Source: PHAA01 sp964494735 (GTDB lineage: Bacteria > Bacillota > Syntrophomonadia > Syntrophomonadales > Syntrophomonadaceae). Taken from it: DNA of 64,000 nucleotides. The stretch lies in assembly GCA_964494735.1 (NCBI GenBank), contig CAZBSD010000001.1, forward strand, positions 62,001 to 126,000, in the 5' to 3' direction. Below, piece after piece: positions 42,236 through 51,814 of this stretch (the stretch's first letter is position 1; each line of letters opens with the position of its first letter). The notes under the pieces are model-generated. The model was not told the origin of the DNA. It searched no databases and worked only from the letters and a program-made list of their open reading frames with translations. Both the position numbers and the translations under genes were made by a program.

Positions 42236-43096
42236 CCACTCGCACTTCTTCCACATATGGAGAACACCGGTCAGCCAGATCCTGCATTTCCGCCTTGGAG
42301 TAGGGAACCACCCTTCCGTAGCCTGGTTCGAGAGTTATGCGGGGATTGAACTGCTGGAGTGTGTNNNNNNNNNNNNNNNNNNNNNNNNNNNNNNNNNNNN
42401 NNNNNNNNNNNNNNNNNNNNNNNNNNNNNNNNNNNNNNNNNNNNNNNNNNNNNNNNNNNNNNNNACCCTTCCGTAGCCTGGTTCGAGAGTTATGCGGGGA
42501 TTGAACTGCTGGAGTGTGTAACGCTGGGCACCTTCGATGAACCGCGCGATGGCCATGATATCTTCTGGGGTATGTAAAGCCGGTACCACGGTGGTGCGGA
42601 ATTCCACATTTATGCCGGCTTCTTTAAGCAACAGAATGGAACTGCGGATGTTGAAGAAGTTCTCCGGGCTGAGACGCTCGCATGCCTCCCGGTACTTCTT
42701 GTATTCCACCGGCGCCTTGATGTCCATGGCCACGTAATCGAGCAAACCCTCCCGCAGCAGCAGTTCGATCATGCTGGTGTTGGTGCCATTGGTGTCTAGC
42801 TTGACCAGCAAGCCCAGCCCTTTGACGCTGCGGATGTCGGTGACCAGATCTTCATTCAGGGTCGGTTCGCCCCCGCTGAAAACCACCCCGTCCAGAAATC
42901 CTTTGCGTTGCTGCATGAACTCCAACACTTCCACGATATCTACCGGCGGCGCCATTGTCCTGGGCTTGATAAGCAGATCCGGGTTGTGACAGAAGGGACA
43001 GCGCAAGTTGCAGCCCCTTGAGAAGAGTACTGAAACTATCTCTCCTGGATAGTCCACCAGGCTCTGTTTGATCATTCCCGCATACTGCATGTCCAT
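42236..43096 (-). CDS. nrdG: anaerobic ribonucleotide reductase activating protein (contains assembly gap)
   Basis: A radical SAM enzyme of the NrdG2 type: YAGMIKQSLVDYPGEIVSVL, the cluster motif CNLRCPFCHNPD and GGEPTLN. It installs the glycyl radical on NrdD, encoded just upstream. The coding region runs through a 100-N gap (42365-42464) whose flanks are the same 55 bases. Collapsing the duplicate joins ...ITLEPGYGR to VVPYSKAEMQDLADRC and the stop at 42236, restoring an unbroken protein of about 235 residues. The start ATG 43096 is probable, with a weak ribosome site. Confidence 0.88.
42310..42519. other. scaffold gap with duplicated 55-bp flanks
   Basis: Bases 42310-42364 and 42465-42519 are identical 55-mers around exactly 100 N. 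Two contig ends that overlap by 55 bases were scaffolded without merging, so the true sequence is probably 155 bases shorter and no real duplication exists. Confidence 0.92.
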
Positions 43097-43209
43097 CCAA
43101 CCCAATCCTGTAGAATTTGTGACCACCCTGCCGGTTGATTTGCGTCAAACATTGTGATTATAGCATGTTTTCGAATCCTTGCTGGGGTCAAGCCGGTTTG
43201 CTCAAAACG

Positions 43210-43243
43210 GGAGCCATCACCCTTACAGTGACGGCTCCTTTTT
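43210..43243. terminator. terminator between nrdD and nrdG
   Basis: GGAGCC(A)TCAC and GTGA(C)GGCTCC arms with T-run on the plus strand and TTTTG on the minus strand. It lies between nrdD and nrdG and may lower nrdG expression relative to nrdD. Confidence 0.7.
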
Positions 43244-43355
43244 ATCCAGATCATCTTTTCCGGCAGTTCCAACTTTTGAGTTCCAGTCCTGTTGCCAGAT
43301 AAAGCCGCTATCCAAACTATGTTGTCATTCCAACCAAATCTTTAGATCAAAGGAT

Positions 43356-45476
43356 TTACATTACGGCCGTGTCGAAAGTCTTCCTCTCCCGGAACTCTTC
43401 CTGTTTACCGGCGTTCCACTGATCTACAGGGCGCAGGTAACCGACTACCCGGGAGTAGACTTCACAGGAAGTCACTTTGCCTTCTGCCTCGCACACCGGG
43501 CACTGGTAGTTCTCGCCCCGGATATACCCATGTTGGGGGCAGATGCTGAAGGTTGGGGTGATGGTGAAGTAGGGCAGCCGGAATTGGCCGCACACCTTCT
43601 TGACCAGTTTCTTGACCGCTTCCACCGATGATACCGATTCACCCAGGAAGATATGGAATGTCGTCCCCCCGGTATAGAGGGTCTGCAGCTCGTCCTGGAT
43701 GCTCAGGGCGGTAAACAGATCGTCGGTATAGTTGACCGGCAACTGGGTGGAATTGGTGTAGTAGGGCTGGGCCCCCTTGGCTACGTCTTCTTCATTGGCC
43801 ACCTTGATTTCAGGATACCGCTCCTTGTCCTTACGGGCTATGCCGTAGGATACTCCTTCCGCCGGGGTCGCTTCCAGATTGAATATGTTGCCGGTCTCCT
43901 CCTGATAGAAGCTCAGGCGGTCGCGCATGTAATTCATCACTTCTATGGTAAACTGGCGCCCCGCATCACTGGCGATATTCTGGTCCAGGAAATTCAGGCA
44001 GCATTCGTTCATCCCCACCAAACCGATAGTAGAGAAGTGGTTCTTCCAATACTGACCGGTACTCTCCTTGACCCCCCGCAGGTAGAACTGGGAGTAAGGA
44101 TATAAGCCATATTCGGTTAGACTCTCCAGCATCTTGCGCTTGATCTCCAAACTGTCGCGGGCCACATCCATTATCTCCTCCAGGCGGTTGAAGAACTCGA
44201 ATTTGCTCCGGGACAGATAACCCAGGCGGCCCATGTTGATGGTAACCACCCCGATGGAACCGGTCAGGGGGTTGGCCCCGAACAACCCTCCGCCCCGCTT
44301 GCGTAGTTCGCGGTTGTCGAGCCGCAGCCGGCAGCACATGCTGCGGGCATCCTCCGGACTCATATCCGAGTTGACGAAGTTGGAGAAAGAAGGTATGCCG
44401 TACTTGGCGGTCATCTCCCAGATCTTATTATAGGCTGGGTTGCTCCAGTCAAAGTCCTCGGTGATGTTGTAGGTGGGGATGGGGAAGGTGAACACCCGCT
44501 CCTCTACATCACCATCCATCATCACTTCGGCGAAGGCCTGGTTGAAGATATCCATCTCGGCCTGGAAATCGCCATAGGTTTCTTCCTTGTATTTCCCCCC
44601 GATGATGACCGGTTCGTCTTTCATGAATGCCGGTACCTTCAGATCCATGGTCACATTGGTGAAGGGAGTCTGGAAGCCTACTCGGGTGGGGACGTTCATA
44701 TTGAAGACAAATTCCTGTAAGCACTGCTTGACCGACTTGTAGTCGAGTTCATCATAACGGATGAAGGGGGCCAGCAGGGTATCGAAGTTGGAGAAGGCCT
44801 GAGCCCCGGCTGCCTCGCCCTGCAGTGTAAAGAAGAAGTTTACTATCTGGCCCAGGATGGAGCGAAAGTGCTTGGCCGGACCGCTGGCAACCTTGCCCCG
44901 CACCCCTTTGAAGCCTTCCAGGAGCAGATCGCGGATGTCCCAACCCACACAGTAAACACCCAGGATACCCAGGTCATGGATATGTACATCGCCGCTCTGC
45001 TGAGCTTCCTTCATCTGAGGAGTATAGATCTGATCCAGCCAGTACTGGGAAACTATTACCGAAGACAGGTGGAAGTTCATGCCTTGCAGCGAATAGGTCA
45101 TGTTGGAGTTTTCCTTCACACGCCAATCGTTGCGGCCCAGGTAGTTGGCTATTATCTGGTTGTTGTTAGCCAGTAACTGGTCGGCGTTACGCAGGGTTTC
45201 ATGCTGTTTGCGATATAGTATGTATGCTTTGGCCGTCTTGTAATGGCCGTTCTTGACTAATACCTTTTCCACCAGGTCTTGGATTCCTTCTACCGTAGCA
45301 ACCTCGTCATCATCGACATATTGTGCGATATCCATCACTTTTTCCGCCAAATCCTCTGCGGTCTGATAGTCTTTACCTCCCACCGCCCGGGCGGCCTTGA
45401 AAATGGCATTGGTCAGTTTCTCCTTCTCGAAGGGTACCACGCGGCCATCTCTTTTTCTTATCCTGGTGACGTCCAT
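43356..45476 (-). CDS. nrdD: anaerobic ribonucleoside-triphosphate reductase
   Basis: 706 residues. An ATP-cone (about 1-95; IRKRDGRVVPFEKEKLTNAI) is followed by the catalytic barrel and a C-terminal zinc site (CPQHGYIRGENYQCPVC) and glycyl-radical loop SRVVGYLRPVDQW. It reduces ribonucleotides to deoxyribonucleotides without oxygen, activated by NrdG downstream. Two NrdR-like boxes 31 bp apart precede it. The protein is preceded by a weak ribosome site (GGAGAGGATTTAA). Confidence 0.96.
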   Translation of the reverse strand: MDVTRIRKRDGRVVPFEKEKLTNAIFKAARAVGGKDYQTAEDLAEKVMDIAQYVDDDEVATVEGIQDLVEKVLVKNGHYKTAKAYILYRKQHETLRNADQLLANNNQIIANYLGRNDWRVKENSNMTYSLQGMNFHLSSVIVSQYWLDQIYTPQMKEAQQSGDVHIHDLGILGVYCVGWDIRDLLLEGFKGVRGKVASGPAKHFRSILGQIVNFFFTLQGEAAGAQAFSNFDTLLAPFIRYDELDYKSVKQCLQEFVFNMNVPTRVGFQTPFTNVTMDLKVPAFMKDEPVIIGGKYKEETYGDFQAEMDIFNQAFAEVMMDGDVEERVFTFPIPTYNITEDFDWSNPAYNKIWEMTAKYGIPSFSNFVNSDMSPEDARSMCCRLRLDNRELRKRGGGLFGANPLTGSIGVVTINMGRLGYLSRSKFEFFNRLEEIMDVARDSLEIKRKMLESLTEYGLYPYSQFYLRGVKESTGQYWKNHFSTIGLVGMNECCLNFLDQNIASDAGRQFTIEVMNYMRDRLSFYQEETGNIFNLEATPAEGVSYGIARKDKERYPEIKVANEEDVAKGAQPYYTNSTQLPVNYTDDLFTALSIQDELQTLYTGGTTFHIFLGESVSSVEAVKKLVKKVCGQFRLPYFTITPTFSICPQHGYIRGENYQCPVCEAEGKVTSCEVYSRVVGYLRPVDQWNAGKQEEFRERKTFDTAVM

Positions 45477-45497
45477 TTAAATCCTCTCCATTCAGCA

Positions 45498-45545
45498 ACG
45501 CTATATATATGGTGTCCTACTCCCTGATCACACTATATATAGTAT
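45498..45545 (-). promoter_or_regulatory. tandem NrdR boxes upstream of nrdD
   Basis: Box 45530-45545 is ACACTATATATAGTAT on the plus strand, one mismatch from the NrdR consensus acaCwATATATwGtgt. A second, weaker box (45498-45515) has complementary ACACCATATATATAGCGT on the minus strand. Their centres are 31 bp apart, the usual three-helical-turn spacing for NrdR repression. Confidence 0.75.
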
Positions 45546-45634
45546 ATATATTTATCATGGTGGTCAAGGCCGTTTGAAAAAATATTTGGATGAATTTTCT
45601 CGCCTTCAGCAAAATTTGTCGTGTCAAATAAATA

Positions 45635-45675
45635 CCTGCCGAATTAGCACCATATGATGCCCCGAATCCGGCAGG
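45635..45675 (-). terminator. terminator of argG and the arg operon
   Basis: CCTGCCG and CGGCAGG arms extended by AATT pairing; the minus strand then reads TATTTATTT. Confidence 0.65.
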
Positions 45676-45701
45676 CTCCTGAACTTTTTCGGCTTTTGTT
45701 C

Positions 45702-46910
45702 CTATTTCTCGCTGGCTGATTTCTTGTTAAGCATTGCCTGTATCTTCAACGGTAATCCAAATAGGTTTATGAAGCCCTCAGCGTCCTTCTGGCTGTATAT
45801 CTCATCAGCTCCGAAGGTGGCCAGCTCCTCGTTATACAACGAATATGGGGAGCGGGAGGCTACTGCCGTACAGCTGCCTTTGTACAGTTTCACCCGTACA
45901 TCGCCGCTGACTGTCTCTTGGGTAACATCGACAAAGGCATCCAAGGCTCGTTTCAATTTAGAGAACCAGTTACCGTCGTAGACCAATTCTGCGTACTTGG
46001 AAGCCAATTGCTCCTTGGTATACTGAGTGCGCCGGTCAAGAGTCAGTCGCTCCAGTTCCTCGTGGGCGGCAAACAAGATGGTGCCCCCTGGGGTCTCATA
46101 GACTCCCCGGGATTTCATGCCCACCAGTCGGTTCTCCACCATGGTAACTATACCCACCCCATTGGCTCCCCCCAGGCGGTTGAGTTCGGTCAACAATTCC
46201 ACCGGCCCCATGGCTTGCCCATCGAGCGACTTGGGTACGCCCGCTTCGAAGCCGACAATGACATAGGTAGGCTGGTCTGGCGCTTCTTCCGGCGGTACGG
46301 TCAGGGTATAGAGGTGGTTCTGGGGTTCGTTCCAGGGATCTTCCAAATCCCCGCCTTCATGGGAGATATGCCACAGGTTACGGTCGACACTGTAGATCTT
46401 CTCTTTGGTGACCGGCACCTCGATGCCATGCGCCCGGGCATAATCTATGGCTTCTTCGCGGGAGCGGATGGTCCATTCCCGCCAAGGGGCGATTATTTTC
46501 AGATCTGGATTAAGCGCTTTTATGGCCAGTTCGAAACGCACCTGGTCGTTACCCTTTCCGGTAGCACCATGGCAGATGGCTACTGCCCCCTCTTTTTCAG
46601 CAATCTCCACCAGTTTTTTGGCTATCAAGGGCCGGGCGACGGAAGTGCCAAGCAGGTATTTCCTTTCATAAATAGCCCCAGATCTCAAAAGCGGATAAAT
46701 ATATTGGGTGATAAATTCCTCCCGCAAATCCTCCACATAGATTTTGGAAGCCCCTGATCGAATTGCTTTCTCTCGAACCGGGTCCAGTTCCTCCCCCTGG
46801 CCCAGATCAGCACAACAGGCGATGACTTCATAGTTGTAGTTCTCTTTTAGCCAAGGGATAATAATCGATGTATCCAATCCGCCTGAATAGGCCAGGACCA
46901 CCTTTTCCAT
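45702..46910 (-). CDS. argG: argininosuccinate synthase
   Basis: 402 residues with the ATP-binding AYSGGLDTSIIIPWLKE at the N-terminus and GATGKGNDQVRFE. It joins citrulline and aspartate to argininosuccinate at the cost of ATP. It is the last gene of the arg operon, 22 bases after the cDPGS-like gene, and is followed by a terminator. Confidence 0.97.
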   Translation of the reverse strand: MEKVVLAYSGGLDTSIIIPWLKENYNYEVIACCADLGQGEELDPVREKAIRSGASKIYVEDLREEFITQYIYPLLRSGAIYERKYLLGTSVARPLIAKKLVEIAEKEGAVAICHGATGKGNDQVRFELAIKALNPDLKIIAPWREWTIRSREEAIDYARAHGIEVPVTKEKIYSVDRNLWHISHEGGDLEDPWNEPQNHLYTLTVPPEEAPDQPTYVIVGFEAGVPKSLDGQAMGPVELLTELNRLGGANGVGIVTMVENRLVGMKSRGVYETPGGTILFAAHEELERLTLDRRTQYTKEQLASKYAELVYDGNWFSKLKRALDAFVDVTQETVSGDVRVKLYKGSCTAVASRSPYSLYNEELATFGADEIYSQKDAEGFINLFGLPLKIQAMLNKKSASEK

Positions 46911-46932
46911 GGTTCTCCTCCTTAAGTTGGGC

Positions 46933-48243
46933 CTATAACTTTTCCAATATTTTAACTAATTCTTTACTGCCAACTTCTTCAAGATCATACCTTACCCGGA
47001 CGGCTGGTTTTTCTAATTTCATAATTCTCCTCAGATCGATAGGGGTACCGATTACGACCAGCTCCGCCGGGGAATCATTGATAGTCTTCTGCAACTCCTC
47101 GATCTGGGTCTGGCCATAACCCATGGCCGGCAGCAGGCGGGACAGATGATTATATTTGGCAAAGGTAGCTTTGATAGTGCCCACCGCATAGGGGCGAGGA
47201 TCTATAAGTTCTGCCGCACCCAACTTTTCGGCCGCAATCACACCCGCCCCATAGGCCATGTCACCATGGGTAAGAGTAGGCCCATCCTCGATCACAAGGA
47301 CCTTTTTGCCGGCTATCGATTCCGGATCGTCGATTGTCAAGGGGGAGTTGGCCATGATTATCCTGGCCTTGGGATTGATGGCCGCTATAGTGCTTCTAAC
47401 CTTCTCCACTTCCAATGGGTCGGCAGAATCGATCTTGTTGATGATTGCCACATCAGCCATCCTCAGGTTCGTTTCCCCGGGATGGAAGGTAGTCTCGTGA
47501 CCGGCTCGATGCGGATCAACCACTACGATATGCAGGTCGGCATTATAGAAGGGCAGGTCATTGTTGCCGCCATCCCATAGTATCACATCTGCTTCTTTCT
47601 CTGCCTGCTCCAGGATGGCTTGATAGTCGACCCCGGCAAATACCACCATGCCGTTGTCGATGTGGGGCTCAAATTCCTCTCGCTCTTCGATGGTACATTT
47701 AAACTTGTCCAGATCTTCATAACTGCCAAATCTCATGGCCACCTGTTCTTCGAGATTGCCATAGGGCATCGGATGCCTGATTATTGCCACCCTTTTACCT
47801 TTTTCGGCCAGGGTCTTGGCTACATAGCGGGTAGTCTGGCTCTTGCCGCTGCCGGTCCTGACCGCCGTGACTGCCACCACTTTGACTTTGGATTTTATCA
47901 TGGTATTATCCGGTCCCATCAGGCGGAAATCGGCACCGCAGCCCAATACTTGCGAGGCTTTGTGCATCACATATTCATGGGAAACATCACTATAGGCAAA
48001 TACTACCTGGTCAGCCTGGTATTTCTTTATCAGATTGGCCAACTCTTCTTCAGGATATATAGGTATACCTTCGGGATAATTCTCTCCGGCGATACTGGCC
48101 GGGTATACCCTCCCCTCGATATCCGGTATCTGGGTGGCAGTAAAGGCCACAACCTCATATTCATCGTTGTTGCGGAAATAAGTATTGAAGTTGTGAAAAT
48201 CCCGGCCTGCCGCCCCCATGATAATTACGCGCTCTTTTTTCAA
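46933..48243 (-). CDS. cyclic 2,3-diphosphoglycerate synthetase-like P-loop GTPase
   Basis: 436 residues. Start KKERVIIMGAAGRDFHNFN, P-loop VRTGSGKSQTTRY (about 128-140), then GGNNDLPFY, DPHRAGHE and NKIDSADP, which resemble SIMIBI-class GTPases. The name derives from archaeal cDPGS, but bacterial members more probably do something else, perhaps related to arginine or carbamate metabolism since they often sit in arg operons. Here it overlaps the GNAT gene by four bases and precedes argG. Confidence 0.82.
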   Translation of the reverse strand: MKKERVIIMGAAGRDFHNFNTYFRNNDEYEVVAFTATQIPDIEGRVYPASIAGENYPEGIPIYPEEELANLIKKYQADQVVFAYSDVSHEYVMHKASQVLGCGADFRLMGPDNTMIKSKVKVVAVTAVRTGSGKSQTTRYVAKTLAEKGKRVAIIRHPMPYGNLEEQVAMRFGSYEDLDKFKCTIEEREEFEPHIDNGMVVFAGVDYQAILEQAEKEADVILWDGGNNDLPFYNADLHIVVVDPHRAGHETTFHPGETNLRMADVAIINKIDSADPLEVEKVRSTIAAINPKARIIMANSPLTIDDPESIAGKKVLVIEDGPTLTHGDMAYGAGVIAAEKLGAAELIDPRPYAVGTIKATFAKYNHLSRLLPAMGYGQTQIEELQKTINDSPAELVVIGTPIDLRRIMKLEKPAVRVRYDLEEVGSKELVKILEKL

Positions 48244-48692
48244 CCTTCATGCTCCTTCGCTCTAAATTTTCCAGTATTAAATGAGAATATCTCAATATCC
48301 TTGCGGATATGCCAACCCTGTTTTTCATAAAAGACTATAGCGCCTGGATTGTCCTTAAAAACGAAAAGGTGGATTTTTTCTGCCTGCAATGCCTGCAACC
48401 GGGTTATTACTTCCCGCAGTATCTGGCTTGCATAACCCCTGCGCTGAAAATCGCGGTGTACGACCAGATGATAGATATAACCGCGGCGACCGTCAAAACC
48501 TCCTAAAACTGTGCCGATGATCGAGTTGTCATATTTCATCAGCAGACAGGTGGAGGGGTTTCTTTGCATGAAAGCCGCTAAAGATATATCATCATCACCG
48601 GGACCTACTCCCAAGCCAGGGGTAGCTCTCCACAATTCCTGCATGGAAGGTATGTCGATCATCTGAGCCGTTTCGATGTTCAACTCTGACAT
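48240..48692 (-). CDS. GNAT-family acetyltransferase in the arg operon
   Basis: 150 residues. The acetyl-CoA loop is VHRDFQRRGYASQILREVI and the end has NPGAIVFYEKQGWHIRKDIE. It sits three bases after argF and overlaps the cDPGS-like gene by four. A single-domain GNAT in this position could act in arginine synthesis (for example a short N-acetylglutamate synthase, since no argA is present), but ArgJ recycling makes that unnecessary; the substrate is unproven. Confidence 0.78.
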   Translation of the reverse strand: MSELNIETAQMIDIPSMQELWRATPGLGVGPGDDDISLAAFMQRNPSTCLLMKYDNSIIGTVLGGFDGRRGYIYHLVVHRDFQRRGYASQILREVITRLQALQAEKIHLFVFKDNPGAIVFYEKQGWHIRKDIEIFSFNTGKFRAKEHEG

Positions 48693-48695
48693 ATT

Positions 48696-49634
48696 TTACA
48701 TTGTCACGGCCATGATGGCCTTGTGGGCATGGAGACGGTTTTCCGATTCATCGAAGACCACGGATTGAGGTCCGTCCATTACCTGATCGGTTATCTCCTT
48801 GCCCCGCTTGGCTGGCAGGCAATGCATGACGATTGCACCGGGGTTGGCTCCCTCCAGCAGGGCCTGGTTGACCTGGTAGACAAGAAACTTCTTCTCCTTC
48901 TCGGCTGCCTCATCTTCCTGGCCCATGCTGGCCCATACATCGGTGTAGATGACGTCGGCTCCCTTTACCGCATCCCATGGGTTCTCCAGAACCTCCAGGC
49001 GGGCCCCGCTGGCCTGGGCGTCCTGACGGGCCAGTTCCAATACCTGGACATCGGGTTTAAATCCGGACGGGCAGGCAATAACCATATCCATACCCACCTT
49101 GGCGCATCCGTACAGCAGTTCATGGGCAACGTTATTGCCGTCACCGATGAAGGCCAGTTTTAATCCCTGCAGGACACCTTTATGCTCCTGCACCGTCATC
49201 AGGTCTCCGATGACCTGAGTAGGATGGAGCAGGTCGGTCAGGCCATTGATGACCGGAACGGAAGCCCATTGGGCCAGTTCCAGCACCTCATCATGGGCGA
49301 AGGTCCTGATCATTATCCCATCCAGCATCCGCGACAACACCAGGGCCGTATCCTTTACCGTCTCACCCCGCCCCAACTGTATATCCTTAGGACTAAGAAA
49401 CAATGCATGCCCGCCCAGTTGGTACATCCCCACCTCAAACGCCACCCGGGTACGGGTGGAAGACTTCTGGAAGATCATCCCCAATGTCTTGCCGGCTAGC
49501 AGCGGGTGAGGGATACCCTCTTTTTGCATCCGTTTCAATTCCAGGCCTACTTGCAATATGTAACCGACCTCGTCAGCATTGTAATCATGGATACTAATGA
49601 AGTCCCTGCCTCTAAGTCTATCGCTGACCTGCAT
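48696..49634 (-). CDS. argF: ornithine carbamoyltransferase
   Basis: 312 residues with the carbamoyl-phosphate motif SSTRTRVAFE, DLLHPTQ and the ornithine loop HCLPAKRG. It makes citrulline from ornithine and carbamoyl phosphate. It lies 27 bases downstream of argD in the arg operon. Confidence 0.97.
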   Translation of the reverse strand: MQVSDRLRGRDFISIHDYNADEVGYILQVGLELKRMQKEGIPHPLLAGKTLGMIFQKSSTRTRVAFEVGMYQLGGHALFLSPKDIQLGRGETVKDTALVLSRMLDGIMIRTFAHDEVLELAQWASVPVINGLTDLLHPTQVIGDLMTVQEHKGVLQGLKLAFIGDGNNVAHELLYGCAKVGMDMVIACPSGFKPDVQVLELARQDAQASGARLEVLENPWDAVKGADVIYTDVWASMGQEDEAAEKEKKFLVYQVNQALLEGANPGAIVMHCLPAKRGKEITDQVMDGPQSVVFDESENRLHAHKAIMAVTM

Positions 49635-49661
49635 ATTCCGCCCACCCTTTCGATTAATTAT

Positions 49662-50849
49662 TTATCGCCATTCGCTCAGGGCGGCCGTTACAATAGCCAA
49701 TGCCTGATCGACTTCCTCACGGTTTATATTCAGGGGTGGTACGAACCGCAGCACCTTGCCCCCGGCTCCGATCAATAGAAGGCCCATTTGCATACAGATC
49801 GCAACCAGGTCCTTGATTTCCCGATTGAACTCGATACCCAGCATCAGGCCTTTACCCCTGACTTCTATTATACGACTATCTTCGACTTTGTTAAGTCCCT
49901 GGCGCAGATAAGCCCCCATCTGCTGGATGTTCACCATGAACTCACCTGCGCTGATGGTGTCGACCACATAGTTGGCTACCGCCGCAGCTAGAGGCGTTCC
50001 ACCGAAGGTGGAGGCATGATCCCCAGGGGCAAATCCCGATGCCGCCCGGTCACTGGCCAGCATGGCTCCCATAGGAAATCCCCCGCCCAGCCCTTTAGCC
50101 AGGGTCACGATGTCAGGGATTACTCCATAAGACTGGTAGGCGAAGAAGGTCCCGGTGCGCCCCATCCCGCTTTGCACCTCGTCAAATATCAACAGGATAT
50201 CTTGCTCATCACATATAGCCCGGATAGCGGCCAGAAATTCAGGCTGGGCCGGGTGTATACCTCCCTCGCCCTGTACCGGTTCCATCATGATGGCCGCGGT
50301 TTTTGGGCTGATCAACCGGCGTACTGAGTCCAGGTCATTGTAATCGGCATAGACGAATCCTTCCGGCAGGGGCGCGAAACCCTCCTGGTATTTCTTCTGG
50401 CCGGTGGCGGTGACGGTAGCCAGGGTACGGCCATGGAACGAATCGTTGAAAACTATGAATTGATGGCGGTGGGAGTGGCCCAACCGATAATGGTACTTGC
50501 GCGCCAGCTTGAGAGCCGCTTCGTTAGCCTCCGCCCCGCTGTTGCAGAAGAAAGCCTTCCCCAGTCCGGATAGTTTGACCAGTTTCTCGGCCAGGTCCAC
50601 CTGGGGCTGGGTCCAATATAGGTTGGAAACATGCCAAAGCTGGGCCGCTTGCTTATTGAGGGCAGCCTGCAGACCCGCATCGCAATGGCCCAGCACACAG
50701 ACCGCTATCCCCCCCAGGAAATCCAAGTATTGTTTGCCATCGGCGTCCCATACATAGGAGCCCGAACCCCGCATCAGGGCGATGGGAAACCGGCTGTAAG
50801 TGTTCATTATAAATTGTTGGCCCTGTTCCATGATTGATTGATTGGACAT
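49662..50849 (-). CDS. argD: acetylornithine aminotransferase
   Basis: 395 residues, class III PLP aminotransferase. DEVQSGMGRTGTFFAYQSYG and TLAKGLGGGFPMGAML hold the cofactor-binding Asp and Lys. It transaminates N-acetylglutamate semialdehyde to N-acetylornithine. It follows argB by 33 bases. Confidence 0.95.
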   Translation of the reverse strand: MSNQSIMEQGQQFIMNTYSRFPIALMRGSGSYVWDADGKQYLDFLGGIAVCVLGHCDAGLQAALNKQAAQLWHVSNLYWTQPQVDLAEKLVKLSGLGKAFFCNSGAEANEAALKLARKYHYRLGHSHRHQFIVFNDSFHGRTLATVTATGQKKYQEGFAPLPEGFVYADYNDLDSVRRLISPKTAAIMMEPVQGEGGIHPAQPEFLAAIRAICDEQDILLIFDEVQSGMGRTGTFFAYQSYGVIPDIVTLAKGLGGGFPMGAMLASDRAASGFAPGDHASTFGGTPLAAAVANYVVDTISAGEFMVNIQQMGAYLRQGLNKVEDSRIIEVRGKGLMLGIEFNREIKDLVAICMQMGLLLIGAGGKVLRFVPPLNINREEVDQALAIVTAALSEWR

Positions 50850-50882
50850 GGTACGTTCTCCTTTCCGGCCCAGGTGTCACCA

Positions 50883-51740
50883 TCACCAGGTGACCATGGT
50901 GCCTACCCCTTCTTTGGTGAATATCTCTAATAGTATCGAGTGAGGAACCCGTCCGTCAATTATATGGGTGCGGCCCACCCCACCCTGCACAGCTTCCACG
51001 CAGCATTGCACCTTGGGTATCATTCCCCCGGCGATCACCCCGCTCTTGACGAAGTTTGGAACCTCGCCCACTTTTAGCACTGATATGAGGCTGTCCGGAT
51101 CTTTGGCGTCCATCAACAATCCCGGAACATCAGTCAGCAGCACCAGTTTATCAGCTTTCATGGCCACTGCTATAGCCGCTGCAACTAAATCGGCATTAAT
51201 ATTGTAGCTCTGCTGTTGTGAGTCCACCCCGATAGGCGCGATAACCGGGATGTATCCGTTTTCTATTACCGTCTCTATGATCTCAGGATTGACATTTTTG
51301 ACTTCTCCTACAAATCCCATCGCCCCGCTGACGTCGGCAAAGTCGGCCTCGATCAGCCCGCCGTCCTTGCCTGACATGCCGATAGCCTTGCCCCCGCTGG
51401 CATTTAGCCCGCTCACTATTTCCTTGTTGACTTTGCCGCCCAGCACCATCTCCACCACTTCCATAGTATCGGCATCGGTCACCCGCAGACCGTTGATGAA
51501 GCTGCTCTCGATGTCCAAACGCTTAAGCATGGCGTTTATCTCCGGGCCTCCCCCGTGCACCACGATGGGGTGCATGCCTACATATTTCATGAGGACGATA
51601 TCCTGCATCACCTTCTGCTTCAGACAGTCATCGGTCATGGCGGCTCCGCCATACTTGATAACCACCCGTTTACCGTAAAACTGCTTAATATATGGTAAAG
51701 CCTCGACCAGTATCTCCGCTTTTTCCAGAGCTGATTTCAT
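50883..51740 (-). CDS. argB: acetylglutamate kinase
   Basis: 285 residues of the amino-acid kinase family: KYGGAAMTDD, VVHGGGPEINAML and the terminal GGVGRTHIIDGRVPHSILLE. The N-terminal helix of arginine-inhibited (hexameric) forms is visible as LEKAEILVEALPYIKQFYGK, so feedback by arginine is plausible. It lies 74 bases after argJ. Confidence 0.96.
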   Translation of the reverse strand: MKSALEKAEILVEALPYIKQFYGKRVVIKYGGAAMTDDCLKQKVMQDIVLMKYVGMHPIVVHGGGPEINAMLKRLDIESSFINGLRVTDADTMEVVEMVLGGKVNKEIVSGLNASGGKAIGMSGKDGGLIEADFADVSGAMGFVGEVKNVNPEIIETVIENGYIPVIAPIGVDSQQQSYNINADLVAAAIAVAMKADKLVLLTDVPGLLMDAKDPDSLISVLKVGEVPNFVKSGVIAGGMIPKVQCCVEAVQGGVGRTHIIDGRVPHSILLEIFTKEGVGTMVTW

Positions 51741-51814
51741 TTAGATTCCCTCCGCTTTACTCGACTTTTTATTACCATGATTGACGCCTGGCCCAATCGC
51801 TGCTCACCTGAATC

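Noticed and set aside
42310..42519. Genuine 55-bp direct repeat in nrdG
   Set aside because: Identical copies on both sides of exactly 100 N point to scaffolding of overlapping contigs.
46933..48243. True cyclic 2,3-diphosphoglycerate synthetase
   Set aside because: That activity is known from thermophilic methanogens; the arg-operon context argues for another role, so the name is used only as a family label.
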